Below the pieces are notes generated by a model, which was not told where the DNA came from, did not search any database, and worked only from the letters and a program-made list of their open reading frames with translations. 64,000 bases of DNA, taken from NCBI GenBank assembly GCA_026417115.1, contig JAOADW010000003.1, forward strand, positions 1 to 64,000. The letters are read 5' to 3'. The DNA comes from Rhodocyclaceae bacterium. Its GTDB lineage: Bacteria; Pseudomonadota; Gammaproteobacteria; Burkholderiales; Rhodocyclaceae. Positions 28,909 to 41,999 of the stretch are shown here, in pieces. The position numbers and the translations under genes were made by a program. Numbering within the stretch: position 1 is the stretch's first letter; each line of letters begins with the position of its first letter.

Positions 28909-30111
28909 TTAGAGGGATTGGCAAAATTCGACGATGCGGCCTGCTGCGTCCAGGCAGTCCTCGAGAGGGGCAACCAGCGCGATGCGCACGTGGCCCGCAC
29001 CTGGGTTTACGCCAGCAGCCTGGCGCGCCAAGAAACTGCCCGGCAGCACCGAGACATTATATTGGGCATAGAGGCGGCGAGCGAATTCCGTGTCCGCAAG
29101 CCCCGTGTTGCGGACATCGGCCCAGAGGTAGAAACCAGCTGCGGGCATGGCGGTTTGCAAGTGAGCGGAGAGAAGCGGAGTAATCGCAGCGAATTTTTGT
29201 GCGTAGCGGCGGCGGTTCTCACGCACATGGGCCTCATCGCGCCACGCGGCGATGCTGGCGGCTTGTATGGCAGGGCTCATGGCGCAGCCGTGATAGGTGC
29301 GATAGCGCAGATAGGCTGCGAGGATCGCGGCGTCGCCAGCGACGAAGCCAGAGCGCAGGCCAGGCACGTTCGAGCGCTTGGAAAGCGAAGAGAAGACGAC
29401 GATTTTCCGATAATCGTCGCGTCCGAGACGATGCGCTGCGGCGAGGGCGCCGAGAGGCGGATTCTCTTCGTCAAAGTAGATTTCAGAATAGCATTCGTCC
29501 GATGCAATGACAAAATCATATCTATCGGCGAGCTCGAAGAGCGTTTGCCATTCCGAAAGCTCTAACACGGTGCCGGTGGGGTTGTTGGGGGAGCAGACGT
29601 AACACAGTTGCACATCCTGCCAAATCTCTTCCGGTACGCTGGCCCAATCCAGACGAAACCCGTTTTCTGGCAGCGTGTTGAGAAAAAAAGGACGCGCGCC
29701 GGCCAGTAGAGCGGCGCCCTCGTAGATCTGGTAGAAAGGGTTGGGCATGAGCACCACCGGCTGGCGATGACGCCGTGCGATCACGGCCTGGGCAAAGCTG
29801 AAGAGGGCTTCGCGCGAGCCATTGACAGGCAAGATTTGCCTCGCCGGGTCGGGCGCCGGAATCCCGTAACGTTGCGCAAGCCAGGCGGCGATTGCCTCGC
29901 GCAGGGCGTCGATTCCCAGGGTTGCAGGATAGTGTGCAAGCCCAGCCAGGTGTTCGCAGAGCGCGGCGAGGATGAAAGGAGGCGTGGGGTGCTGGGGCTC
30001 GCCGATGTGGAGCTTGATTTCCGGCAGCCCTTTGGGCGGGGTTGCGTCCGCGAATAAAGCGCGCAGCTTTTCGAAAGGGTAAGGCTGCAGTTTGGCAAGG
30101 TCCGGGTTCAT
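28909..30111 (-). CDS. dapC: Succinyldiaminopimelate transaminase
   Basis: Class I/II aminotransferase; PLP lysine region VVFSSLSKRSNVPGLRSGFVAGD; next to dapD. Confidence 0.93.
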   Translation of the reverse strand: MNPDLAKLQPYPFEKLRALFADATPPKGLPEIKLHIGEPQHPTPPFILAALCEHLAGLAHYPATLGIDALREAIAAWLAQRYGIPAPDPARQILPVNGSREALFSFAQAVIARRHRQPVVLMPNPFYQIYEGAALLAGARPFFLNTLPENGFRLDWASVPEEIWQDVQLCYVCSPNNPTGTVLELSEWQTLFELADRYDFVIASDECYSEIYFDEENPPLGALAAAHRLGRDDYRKIVVFSSLSKRSNVPGLRSGFVAGDAAILAAYLRYRTYHGCAMSPAIQAASIAAWRDEAHVRENRRRYAQKFAAITPLLSAHLQTAMPAAGFYLWADVRNTGLADTEFARRLYAQYNVSVLPGSFLARQAAGVNPGAGHVRIALVAPLEDCLDAAGRIVEFCQSL

Positions 30112-30200
30112 GATCGAAAAACGTGGAAGACAATGGCGAAACAGGAGGGTCGGCGCATAGAGCGGCTCGAGGCGGGGCCGGCTTCAGGAAGGGAAAGAGC

Positions 30201-30620
30201 TCATCCGCGCACGTTGGAGGAAGGCGGGAATTCGGCCAATTCGACCCGTGGCGCGGGCTGCCAACCGTCCTTGCGGTATTCGGCCACGACATGGGTGAAG
30301 ATGCCGCCGCGCACATAAAAGCGCGCTACCAGCCGCATGAAGCGTGGCTGCGTGGCGGCGACGAGATCGTCGAGGATCCGGTTGGTCACCGCTTCGTGAA
30401 AGTGCCCCTCGTTTCGGAAGCTCCATATGTAAAGCTTCAAACTTTTCAATTCAACACAGAGTCGATCGGGAACGTAGTCGAGCGTGAGGATGGCGAAATC
30501 CGGCTGCCCGGTTTTCGGGCATAGGCAAGTGAATTCGGGAATCTCCATGTGGATCTGGTAATCCCGGTCAGGAGCCGGATTGGGGAAAGTTTCGAGGGTT
30601 TTCGAGGGCGAAGTCGGCAT
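30201..30620 (-). CDS. queF: NADPH-dependent 7-cyano-7-deazaguanine reductase
   Basis: [53 protein letters not shown]. Confidence 0.95.
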   Translation of the reverse strand: MPTSPSKTLETFPNPAPDRDYQIHMEIPEFTCLCPKTGQPDFAILTLDYVPDRLCVELKSLKLYIWSFRNEGHFHEAVTNRILDDLVAATQPRFMRLVARFYVRGGIFTHVVAEYRKDGWQPAPRVELAEFPPSSNVRG

Positions 30621-30686
30621 GGCGGATAGGGAAGCATCGGCTAAAGATGGATGCCTAACGGCCATTATATAAGGGAGGCTCTTGCG

Positions 30687-31010
30687 CTAGCCCAGCAAGC
30701 GCAAGAGCCAGAAAACCGAAAACCCCCCGAGGATGGTCAGTAAAGCATTGCGCCAGATCAAGGCCAACGCCACCGCGATGGCGCCCGCATAGAGCTTGGC
30801 GTTGCCTGCGATCTGGAGGTGGCCTTCGACGAGCAACAACTCTGGTGCGGTGAGGGCCGACAGCGCAACGATGGGCACGAACGGCAGGGCTTTGACGAAC
30901 CAGGAGGGCGGCTTGTAACGGCCTTCGAGCGCAATGAACGAGTAGCGCGCGAGGAAGGTGGCCAGGCCGCAGACGAGCCAAAGCGGTAGCCATTGCCAGG
31001 CATCCTTCAT
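30687..31010 (-). CDS. AzlD-family branched-chain amino acid transport protein
   Basis: Small multi-TM protein paired with AzlC; FVKALPFVPIVALSALTAPELL. Confidence 0.85.
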   Translation of the reverse strand: MKDAWQWLPLWLVCGLATFLARYSFIALEGRYKPPSWFVKALPFVPIVALSALTAPELLLVEGHLQIAGNAKLYAGAIAVALALIWRNALLTILGGFSVFWLLRLLG

Positions 31011-31702
31011 CGTGCAGAGCCTCCGCGCGGCACACCCCCCAGCACACCGACCATGAGGCCGCCGAGCATGGCGATCACGAGGCCAGCGTTATAGGGAAGC
31101 CAGGCAAGGGCAACGGCCAGGGCAGCTGCGGTCAGCGCGGCCGCAAGCCGTGCACGATCGTCGATCAACGGCACGAGGATGCTGATGAAGGTCAGAGGCA
31201 AAGCGAAATCGAGGCCAAGGTCCTCGGGCAAGGCTGGGCCAATGAGGATGCCGGCGAGTGTGGCAAGCTGCCAGCAAAGCCAGAGCGCGGCTCCTGCGCC
31301 GAACAAGATCCAATGCGCATGGGGTGAGCGCGGTTCTGCAAGCAGATGGGAAGCTGCCGCCGCGAAGGCTTCGTCCGTGAGCAGATAGGCAAGCAAGGCC
31401 TTCCAAGGTGGGGCGAGATGCTTGAGCGCGGGCGCGACGGAGGCGCTATAGAGCGCGTGGCGGAGGTTTATGAGGGTCGCGGCGCCAAAAACGAGCAGGG
31501 CCGGCGCTGACGTTGCGATGAGCTGGGCCATCACGAACTGTGCCGAGCCGGCGAACACCAGGGACGACATGAGCATCGCCGCGAGAGGCGAGAGGCCCGC
31601 TTGCAGCGCGACGGCGCCATAGAGCATGCCGAAGGGCGTGACGCCGACGAGCATGGGGAGCAGCGCGCGCACCCCGACGAAGAAAGCGGCAACTGGCGTC
31701 AT
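31007..31702 (-). CDS. AzlC-family branched-chain amino acid permease
   Basis: GVTPFGMLYGAVALQAGLSPLAAMLMSSLVFAGSAQFVMAQLIA. Confidence 0.92.
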   Translation of the reverse strand: MTPVAAFFVGVRALLPMLVGVTPFGMLYGAVALQAGLSPLAAMLMSSLVFAGSAQFVMAQLIATSAPALLVFGAATLINLRHALYSASVAPALKHLAPPWKALLAYLLTDEAFAAAASHLLAEPRSPHAHWILFGAGAALWLCWQLATLAGILIGPALPEDLGLDFALPLTFISILVPLIDDRARLAAALTAAALAVALAWLPYNAGLVIAMLGGLMVGVLGGVPRGGSAR

Positions 31703-31796
31703 GTCGGAAAGGAGAGTGGTGAAACCGTCATTCTAAAGGCGCTGTTTATAATCGCCGCTTCCCTAAGCGTCTGCATTGTTTGCATTCTCATCTCCC

Positions 31797-34700
31797 GTGC
31801 GTCTGACCAAGATCAAGCTCGCCGGTTTCAAATCCTTCGTCGAGCCGACGACCGTTCTGTTTCCTGGCCAGCTCGTCGGGGTGGTTGGACCGAACGGCTG
31901 CGGCAAATCCAACATCATCGACGCCGTGCGGTGGGTGCTCGGCGAATCCAAGGCGGCCGAATTGCGGGGCGAGTCGATCCAGGACGTGATTTTCAAAGGC
32001 TCGGCCACCCGCAAGGAGGTCGGTCGCGCCAGCGTCGAGCTTTTCTTCGACAACACAAGCGGACGGATCAAAGGACAATGGGGACAATACGCCGAGATCA
32101 CGGTGAAGCGCGTCCTTGATCGCGAAGGAAATTCGAATTATTACATCAACAACCTGCACGTGCGCCGCCGTGACGTCGTCGATCTCTTTCTGGGCACGGG
32201 ACTGGGGCCACGCGCCTATGCCATCATCAGCCAAGGCACGATTTCCCGCATCATCGAGGCCAAGCCTGACGAGCTGCGTGGATTTCTCGAAGAGGCGGCG
32301 GGAGTGACGCGTTACAAAGAACGGCGTAAAGAAACCGAAGGACGGCTGGCGGATGCGCGCGAGAATCTCGCGCGTGTCGATGACATCCGCAATGAACTTG
32401 AGACGCAGGTCGCGCGTCTGGAGGCGCAAGCCGAGGTGGCGCGTCGCTATCGGGAGCTCCAGCAGCGGCTTTCTTTCCGGCAAAACCTGCTTTGGCTGAA
32501 AAAACGTCAAGACGCCGAACACGAGGTGGGTCGTTTGTCGCGCGAGATCGCCGCGCTCGAGGTGGCGATCGAGGCGGATACTGCAGCGTTACGCGCTTGT
32601 GAGACGGAGCTCGTGAGGTTGCGCGAGGCGCATTTTGCGGCATCCGACGCGCTCCATGCCGCGCAAGCCAAGATGTATGAGGCCAATGCCGAGGTGCGCC
32701 GCTGCGAGGCTGAGCTTTCACACCGGCGCGAAACCCGCCTGCGGCTAGAAGCGCGCCTTGCCCAGCTCACCGCACAGAGCCAGCATTGGCAAGAGGAAGA
32801 AAATCGTTTGCGCCAGGAAGGGCAACGCTGGCAGGAGCTGCTCGAGGGCGTGCGTGCGCGGATCGAGGAAGCGAATGCCCGCTGCGAAGAAGCCACGCAG
32901 CGTCTGATGGAGCGCGAAGCTGCGCTGCAGAGTGCGCTCGAAAGGGTGGAGACGGCGCGCAAGGAGGTTTTCGAGCTCGAGCAAAAATTGCGCTTGGCGG
33001 AAAACCATGCGGCGCATGCTCAGCGATCCTTGGAAGCGATCCAACAGCGCCGGCGCCGGCTTGAGCAGGAGGAGGCCGCTCTCGTTGCGCCCGACCCCCA
33101 TCTTTTGGCGCTGGCCGAGGCGGCGGAACAAGAGGCGCAAGAAGCGTTTCAGGCTGCCGAGGAGCGGCTGCGTGGGCTCGTCGAACGCGAACCGGGCCTC
33201 AAAGCGGCGCTCGCGCAAGCGCGAGATGAAGGCCGGAAGGCGCATCGTGAGGCGGCCGCTGCGCAGGCGCGGCTAGCTGCGCTGAATGAAATGCAACAGC
33301 GCAGCAATGCCGATTTGTCTTACTGGCTTGCGGAAATGGGGCTTAGCGATGCGCCCGTGCTCTGGCGTGCGCTCAGCGTCGAGCCGGGATGGGAAAGGGC
33401 TGTGGAGGCGGTCCTTGGCGCTCGTCTTTCCGCTGTCGGCGTCGATTCGGCAACGCTGCGCAAGGCGTGCGCCTCATTGCCGCAGGCAACAGTGGCGCTG
33501 GCTGTGGCATCCGACACAACGCCGGAAGCGCCTCCCAGCGATGCCTTGCTGGCCAAGGTGCGTTGCCACGATGCCCGCTGGCAAGCCGTCGTCGCCGAGT
33601 GGCTGGCGGGCGTGCGCATAGCCGAGGACGACGAAATGCTCTTCGCGGGCCCTCACCTGCGCGTAGACCGAGCAGGAAGAATGGGCACGCCTCATGGGCT
33701 CGTCGTCTATGCCTTCGGCGCCGAGGCGCAAGGAATCCTCGAAAGACAACGGCAGATCGAGGCCCTGACGGCCGAATGCGCGCGCCTGGACGAGGCAGAA
33801 GCCTTGCAGCGTGCGCGCGAGGAGACGTTGCTGGGTGAGCTCTCTGCATTGGCAGACGCCCTCGAAGAAGCCCGCCGCGCGCTCGAGGCCGCGCAAAACC
33901 GCCGTCATGCTTGCCAAATCGAGGCGCTGAAAAGAAACGAAGCAAAAGCGCGCTACGAGGAGAAACGCGCCCAGCTTGCGCGTGATCGCGAGGAATTGGC
34001 GCGTCTCGAAAGCGAGGAGGCGGACAGGTTGATGGCCGCACAGACGGAGGGCGCCGATGCGCGTGCGCGTCTGGAGGACGCGCGCGAGCGTCTTGAGGAA
34101 GCGCTGGCGCACAAACGCAGGGTCGAAGTCGAAACGGTCGAAGCGCGGGCGTTGGAGAAGCAAGCGACGCAAGCAGCCCAAGAGGCGGCTTTTGCCGAAA
34201 GAGAATGTCTTGCGCGCATCGACGACAATGCGCGGGCTCTGGAGACTTCGCAAAGGCAGCAAGAGCAGCTTGCCGAAGAGCGCAAACTCGTGACGGCGGA
34301 ACTTGCCAATGCGCACGAAGAGGATCTTGGCGCCCTGTTGCAAGCGGCCTTGGAGAAAAGGGAAGAGATCGAGGCCGAACTCATCGGGCGCCGCGAAGCG
34401 CTCGAAGAAGCCGGACGCTGCTTACGCGAAAAAGACGAAGAACGCTTACGCCTCGAACGGGCCCTTGAGCCGGCACGCACACGGCTGGCGGAATTGCGTT
34501 TGCGCGAACAGGCGGCGCAGCTTGCGGCGGCGCAATACGCCGAGCGACTGGCCGAAAACGGCGTCGACGAGGCGCAGAAAATGGCCGAGCTTGCCGCCGA
34601 ATTGACGCCGAACCTGCGCGAGAGCGCATTGAACAACGAAATTACGCGTTTGACCAAGGAAATCGAGGCGCTGGGGCCGGTCAATCTGGCTGCGCTCGAA

Positions 34701-35297
34701 GAACTCGAAGCGGCTCGTCGTCGCAAGGGCTTTCTCGATGAGCAGGCGGCGGATCTGACGAGTGCGATCGCCACGTTGGAAGACGCGATTCGGCGTATCG
34801 ATCGGGAAACCCGCGAACAACTCAAGGAAACCTTCGAAACTGTCAATCGCCATTTTGGCGCGCTGTTTCCCGAGCTCTTCGGCGGAGGCGAGGCGCGTCT
34901 GATCCTCACCGGCGAAGAGATCCTCGATGCGGGCGTGCAGATCATGGCCCAGCCGCCGGGCAAGCGCAATTCGACGATCCATTTGCTCTCGGGCGGCGAG
35001 AAGGCATTGGCGGCGATTGCATTGGTGTTTGCGTTGTTCCAGCTCAATCCGGCGCCCTTCTGCCTTCTCGACGAGGTCGACGCCCCTCTCGACGACGCGA
35101 ACACGCTGCGGTATTGTGAGATGGTGCGGCGCATGTCGCGCCAGACGCAATTCATCTTCATCACGCATAGCAAGATCACCATGGAGCTCGCGGAACAGCT
35201 GGTCGGTGTGACGATGCAAGAGCAAGGGGTCTCGAGAATCGTCGAGGTCGACCTCGCAAGCGCGTTGTCGCTGGCGGCGCCGGAGGAGGCGGCGTAA
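31797..35297 (+). CDS. smc: Chromosome segregation protein SMC
   Basis: VRLTKIKLAGFKSFVEPT, VGPNGCGKSNIIDAVRWVLGE, LLSGGEKALAAIALVFALF. GTG start at 31797 likely (ATG at 31776 in frame). Confidence 0.97.
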   Translation: MRLTKIKLAGFKSFVEPTTVLFPGQLVGVVGPNGCGKSNIIDAVRWVLGESKAAELRGESIQDVIFKGSATRKEVGRASVELFFDNTSGRIKGQWGQYAEITVKRVLDREGNSNYYINNLHVRRRDVVDLFLGTGLGPRAYAIISQGTISRIIEAKPDELRGFLEEAAGVTRYKERRKETEGRLADARENLARVDDIRNELETQVARLEAQAEVARRYRELQQRLSFRQNLLWLKKRQDAEHEVGRLSREIAALEVAIEADTAALRACETELVRLREAHFAASDALHAAQAKMYEANAEVRRCEAELSHRRETRLRLEARLAQLTAQSQHWQEEENRLRQEGQRWQELLEGVRARIEEANARCEEATQRLMEREAALQSALERVETARKEVFELEQKLRLAENHAAHAQRSLEAIQQRRRRLEQEEAALVAPDPHLLALAEAAEQEAQEAFQAAEERLRGLVEREPGLKAALAQARDEGRKAHREAAAAQARLAALNEMQQRSNADLSYWLAEMGLSDAPVLWRALSVEPGWERAVEAVLGARLSAVGVDSATLRKACASLPQATVALAVASDTTPEAPPSDALLAKVRCHDARWQAVVAEWLAGVRIAEDDEMLFAGPHLRVDRAGRMGTPHGLVVYAFGAEAQGILERQRQIEALTAECARLDEAEALQRAREETLLGELSALADALEEARRALEAAQNRRHACQIEALKRNEAKARYEEKRAQLARDREELARLESEEADRLMAAQTEGADARARLEDARERLEEALAHKRRVEVETVEARALEKQATQAAQEAAFAERECLARIDDNARALETSQRQQEQLAEERKLVTAELANAHEEDLGALLQAALEKREEIEAELIGRREALEEAGRCLREKDEERLRLERALEPARTRLAELRLREQAAQLAAAQYAERLAENGVDEAQKMAELAAELTPNLRESALNNEITRLTKEIEALGPVNLAALEELEAARRRKGFLDEQAADLTSAIATLEDAIRRIDRETREQLKETFETVNRHFGALFPELFGGGEARLILTGEEILDAGVQIMAQPPGKRNSTIHLLSGGEKALAAIALVFALFQLNPAPFCLLDEVDAPLDDANTLRYCEMVRRMSRQTQFIFITHSKITMELAEQLVGVTMQEQGVSRIVEVDLASALSLAAPEEAA

Positions 35298-35300
35298 AGG

Positions 35301-36383
35301 ATGGCGTTGAGCGAATTGCATGTTGCCTTGATCGTAGCCGGCGGCTTCGCCGTGCTCGGCGTCTGGGCTTACAACCAGTGGCAATTGAGACGGGTGAAGA
35401 AAGAGCACACGCACCAGGGAAACGGCGTTTCCCCGTCAGAAACCAAACCCCCGGCAGAGCCAACGCTTGCCTCATTGCCAGGAGAAGCGGACAGCGGGCG
35501 GGAGGTGCGCGCGCAGGGCGAAAGGGGAGCGAGCAGGCCGCCCATCCCCAGCGAGTGGGGGAACGAAGCGTTTGATTGCGAAGCGCGCCTCCGGTTGCGC
35601 ACGCCCCTCGCATTGTCCACTTTGCTTGCAGCACTCGAGGCGTCCTTTGCGCATCTATCCAGACCCATGCAATGGTTCGCCTGGGATCTGACGGCTGGGC
35701 ATTGGGCGCTGCTCAACGAAAACTCTCCTGGTCTAGCCGGCCTCACGGATGAATTGGTCGTGACTTTGCAGCTTGCCGACCGGCGGGGCCCCCTCGACGC
35801 GGGAGCATTTGCAGAATGGGAGAACGCCTTGCGCGAGCTCGCGCGTCGATATGCGGGAGAATTGCTTCTGCCCGACGCCGAGAAGACCTTGGCGCATGCG
35901 CGTCGGCTCGACGAATTCTGTGGCGTCGTGGATGTCCAGCTGGGCTTGCGTGTCGTGCCAGAAGACCCGGCGGCGGGCTTTGCGGCCGAACACGTGCGCG
36001 CATGGATCGTTTCAGCCGGCTTGCATGCGGAGGGTGGCCGCTTCATCGCCAGCGACGATACGGGCGCCGAGCGCTATGTGGTCGTATGTTCCGATGCACA
36101 AGGGCAGGCTCTGGACGCTCGGCTGTCCTCCCCCGTGGCCGCGTTGTCTTTTGCGCTCGACGTACCGCGCAGCGCTCATGGCGCCGCGGATTTCGACGCC
36201 ATGCTGGCGGAAGCGCAGCGGGCCGCCGCACGCCTGTCAGGGCGTCTGCTCGACGCGCACGGACGCGCCTTGCCAGAGTCAACCATTGCGGCGATCCGTG
36301 CGCGCATCGTGGAGTTGCAATCCCGCATGAGCGCCTACGGCATCGAGCCGGGAAGTTTGCGCGCATTGCGGCTTTTTTCTTAG
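35301..36383 (+). CDS. zipA: Cell division protein ZipA homologue
   Basis: N-terminal TM anchor, short linker and ZipA-C-like domain; conserved smc-zipA-ligA position. Confidence 0.75.
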   Translation: MALSELHVALIVAGGFAVLGVWAYNQWQLRRVKKEHTHQGNGVSPSETKPPAEPTLASLPGEADSGREVRAQGERGASRPPIPSEWGNEAFDCEARLRLRTPLALSTLLAALEASFAHLSRPMQWFAWDLTAGHWALLNENSPGLAGLTDELVVTLQLADRRGPLDAGAFAEWENALRELARRYAGELLLPDAEKTLAHARRLDEFCGVVDVQLGLRVVPEDPAAGFAAEHVRAWIVSAGLHAEGGRFIASDDTGAERYVVVCSDAQGQALDARLSSPVAALSFALDVPRSAHGAADFDAMLAEAQRAAARLSGRLLDAHGRALPESTIAAIRARIVELQSRMSAYGIEPGSLRALRLFS

Positions 36384-39282
<2,899 letters not shown>

Positions 39283-39286
<4 letters not shown>

Positions 39287-39834
39287 CGACGGAGGAAGCA
39301 CGCGCGTTGCTGGCGAGCGCCGAGCTCTTGCATGGCCAAGCTGAAATCGAGATCGCCCTTGACCATCTCGCACGCGAAATCGGCGCTCGTTTGGAAGAAA
39401 AAAGGCCGCTCGTGCTCACCGTGATGGGTGGCGCCGTGGTGTTTGCGGGCCAGCTGTTGCCGCGCCTTGCCTTTCCCCTCGAGTGTGATTTCTTGCATGC
39501 AACGCGCTATCGCGAGGCGCTTTCGGGCGCCGTCGTGCATTGGCGCGTCGAGCCGGAAAAGCCTGTAGTCGGCCGGTGTGTGCTCGTCCTCGATGACATC
39601 CTCGATGAGGGCGTGACCTTGGCGGCGATCAAGGAGCGGCTGTTGGCGTCTGGCGCCGCCGAAGTCTGGCTTGCCGTGCTCGTGGAAAAAGAAATTGGAC
39701 GCGCAAAGCCGGTCAGAGCCGATTTCGTGGGGCTTTCCGTCCCCAATCGCTATGTGTTCGGGTACGGCATGGACGTCAAAGGCCTCTGGCGCAACCTGCC
39801 TGCAATCTATGCGCTGCGCGAGACGGCGTCATGA
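39283..39834 (+). CDS. Hypoxanthine-guanine phosphoribosyltransferase
   Basis: PRPP loop [21 protein letters not shown]; start ATG 39283 overlapping galU stop. Confidence 0.9.
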
Positions 39835-40673
39835 GGCCGGCCAATCCCGATTTGCATTGCCACTCGACGGCGTCCGACGGCGTGTTGTCGCCTGCCGCGG
39901 TGGTCGAGCGGGCCGTCGCCCATGGAGTCGATCTCCTGGCGCTGACCGATCATGATGAACTGTCCGGACTTGCCGAGGCGCGTGCGGCGGCTTCCTCCCA
40001 TCGGCTTTCGTTTCTCGACGGCGTGGAAATCTCGGTCTCTTGGGGCGAAGATCATACGATTCACGTCGTAGGCCTAGGAATCGACGCCACAAATCCTAGG
40101 CTCGTCGAGGGGCTCGCGCGCGTGCGCGCGGGCCGTGACAGTCGCGCTCGACGCATCGGGGAAGAGCTTTCTCGCTACGGCATTGCCGATGCCTATGCCG
40201 GCGCGCTCAAATATGTCGGCAATCCTGCCTTGGTGTCGCGTTCGCATTTCGCGCGCTATCTCGTGGAATGCGGCGTTGCGCCTGATGTGCGCAGCGTGTT
40301 CGAGCGCTGGCTCGCGAAAGGCAAACCGGGGTACGTGCCTCATGTTTGGGCGGAGCTTACCGAGGCCGTCGACTGGATACGCGCTGCTGGCGGGGTGGCC
40401 GTGCTTGCCCATCCCGCGCGCTACCGTCTTGCCAGCGCCGAACGCCATCGGCTCTATGCCGAATTCAAGGCTGTCGGGGGCGTAGGCATCGAAGTCGTCT
40501 CGGGCGCGCAGGATCCCTCCGCGAGTCGGGAAATCGCCGAGACCTGTCGGGAATATGGCTTTCTGGCTTCGCGCGCTTCCGATTTTCATGGCCCCGGCGA
40601 GAGTTATGCCGATCTCGGCGCGATCGCCCCGCTTCCCGAAGGTCTTACGCCGATTTGGAGCCTTTGGCGCTGA
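39831..40673 (+). CDS. PHP-domain phosphoesterase (YciV/RNase AM-like)
   Basis: NPDLHCHSTASDGVLSPAAVVERAVAHGVDLLALTDHDELSGL. Confidence 0.92.
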   Translation: MRPANPDLHCHSTASDGVLSPAAVVERAVAHGVDLLALTDHDELSGLAEARAAASSHRLSFLDGVEISVSWGEDHTIHVVGLGIDATNPRLVEGLARVRAGRDSRARRIGEELSRYGIADAYAGALKYVGNPALVSRSHFARYLVECGVAPDVRSVFERWLAKGKPGYVPHVWAELTEAVDWIRAAGGVAVLAHPARYRLASAERHRLYAEFKAVGGVGIEVVSGAQDPSASREIAETCREYGFLASRASDFHGPGESYADLGAIAPLPEGLTPIWSLWR

Positions 40674-41308
40674 TGGCCCAGCACTTCGTCGTCCATCCAC
40701 GCGACCCGCAGCCACGCCTGATACGCCAAGCAGCAGAGATGTTGCGCGCCGGGAAGCTTGCCGCCGTGCCGACGGATTCGGCCTATGCGCTTGCCGGTCA
40801 TCTCTCCGATGCACAGATCCTCGACCGCATCCGCAAAATTCGCGCCGTCGACGAAAGACACCATTTCACCCTGCTTTGCCGCGATCTCTCCGAGCTCGCC
40901 ACATACGCACGGGTCGACAACGCCCAATATCGTTTGCTCAAAGCCGCAATGCCTGGGCCCTATACCTTCATCCTCGTGGGTGCGAAGGAATTGCCGCGCC
41001 GCGTGCTTCATCCGAGGAAAAAGACGATCGGCTTGCGCGTGCCCAGCCACAAGGTGTTGCGTGCGTTGCTTACAGAGCTCGGCGAACCCTTGATTGCCTC
41101 GACCCTTATCCTTCCCGGCGAGCAAGAGCCTTTGAATGATGGGGAGACGATCGTCGAGCGCCTTGGACATGCGCTCGATCTCGTGCTCGATGCAGGCGCA
41201 TGTCCTGGGGGCGCGACGACGGTTTTGGATCTCTCGGCAGGCGACATTCGGCTCCTGCGCGAAGGCATGGGTTCGCTCGCAGCCTTGGGAATTTCCGTAG
41301 AGGAATGA
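40673..41308 (+). CDS. YciO/Sua5-family threonylcarbamoyl-AMP synthase-like protein
   Basis: AVPTDSAYALAGHLSDAQILDRIRKIRAVDERHHFTLLCRDLSELATYARVDNAQYRLLK. Confidence 0.92.
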   Translation: MAQHFVVHPRDPQPRLIRQAAEMLRAGKLAAVPTDSAYALAGHLSDAQILDRIRKIRAVDERHHFTLLCRDLSELATYARVDNAQYRLLKAAMPGPYTFILVGAKELPRRVLHPRKKTIGLRVPSHKVLRALLTELGEPLIASTLILPGEQEPLNDGETIVERLGHALDLVLDAGACPGGATTVLDLSAGDIRLLREGMGSLAALGISVEE

Positions 41309-41348
41309 AGCCACGGGCTCATCCTCCTGGCAAGCTACAATCCACCCT

Positions 41349-41996
41349 ATGGAAGATTTGATCCAGACGCTTTCCATCCACGCCTTGCCGGTGCTCTTCG
41401 CGATCACGCTGCACGAGGCCGCACATGGCTATGTCGCGCGTTATTTCGGCGACCCCACGGCGTGGCTGATGGGGCGCATCAGCCTCAATCCTCTACGCCA
41501 CATCGATCCCATTGGAACGATCCTTACTCCCGCGCTGTTGCTCTTTGCCAGCGGCGGCCAAATGATGTTTGGGTGGGCGAAGCCCGTCCCCGTCGACTTT
41601 TCGCGTCTGCGACGCCCCAAAAGCGACATGTTGTGGGTCGCTGCGGCTGGGCCGGCAGCAAATTTTCTGATGGCCCTATTTTGGGCGATGCTGCTCAAGC
41701 TCTCCCTCTTCATGCCGGAGAATTTCTTCAGTCTTCCGCTTGCAGAAATGGCGCGTGCAGGCATTCTCGTCAATGGCGTATTGATGCTCTTGAATCTCTT
41801 GCCGATTCCGCCGCTCGATGGCGGCCGCATCGCCGTCAGTGTCTTGCCGACCTGGCTTGCTTGGCGCTACGCGCGTCTCGAACCCTGGGGGTTGCCCATC
41901 TTGCTCGTGTTGCTGTTCCTGGGCGCCCTCGATCAGATCCTGAGGCCATTGTTGGGCGTCTTTCTCCTTCTGGTCAAACATTTTTTTGCTTTGTAA
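41349..41996 (+). CDS. Site-2 protease family (M50) membrane protein
   Basis: FAITLHEAAHGYVARYFGDPTAWLMGRISLNPLRHIDPIGTI; NLLPIPPLDGGRI. Confidence 0.93.
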   Translation: MEDLIQTLSIHALPVLFAITLHEAAHGYVARYFGDPTAWLMGRISLNPLRHIDPIGTILTPALLLFASGGQMMFGWAKPVPVDFSRLRRPKSDMLWVAAAGPAANFLMALFWAMLLKLSLFMPENFFSLPLAEMARAGILVNGVLMLLNLLPIPPLDGGRIAVSVLPTWLAWRYARLEPWGLPILLVLLFLGALDQILRPLLGVFLLLVKHFFAL

Positions 41997-41999
41997 ATC

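Noticed and set aside
30621-30686. Possible preQ1 riboswitch upstream of queF
   Set aside because: Short AT-containing spacer with a plausible TATAAT-like element; no preQ1 aptamer consensus seen.
33953-35182. 409-aa minus-strand ORF antisense to smc
   Set aside because: Ser/Arg/Ala low-complexity shadow of the smc coiled coil.
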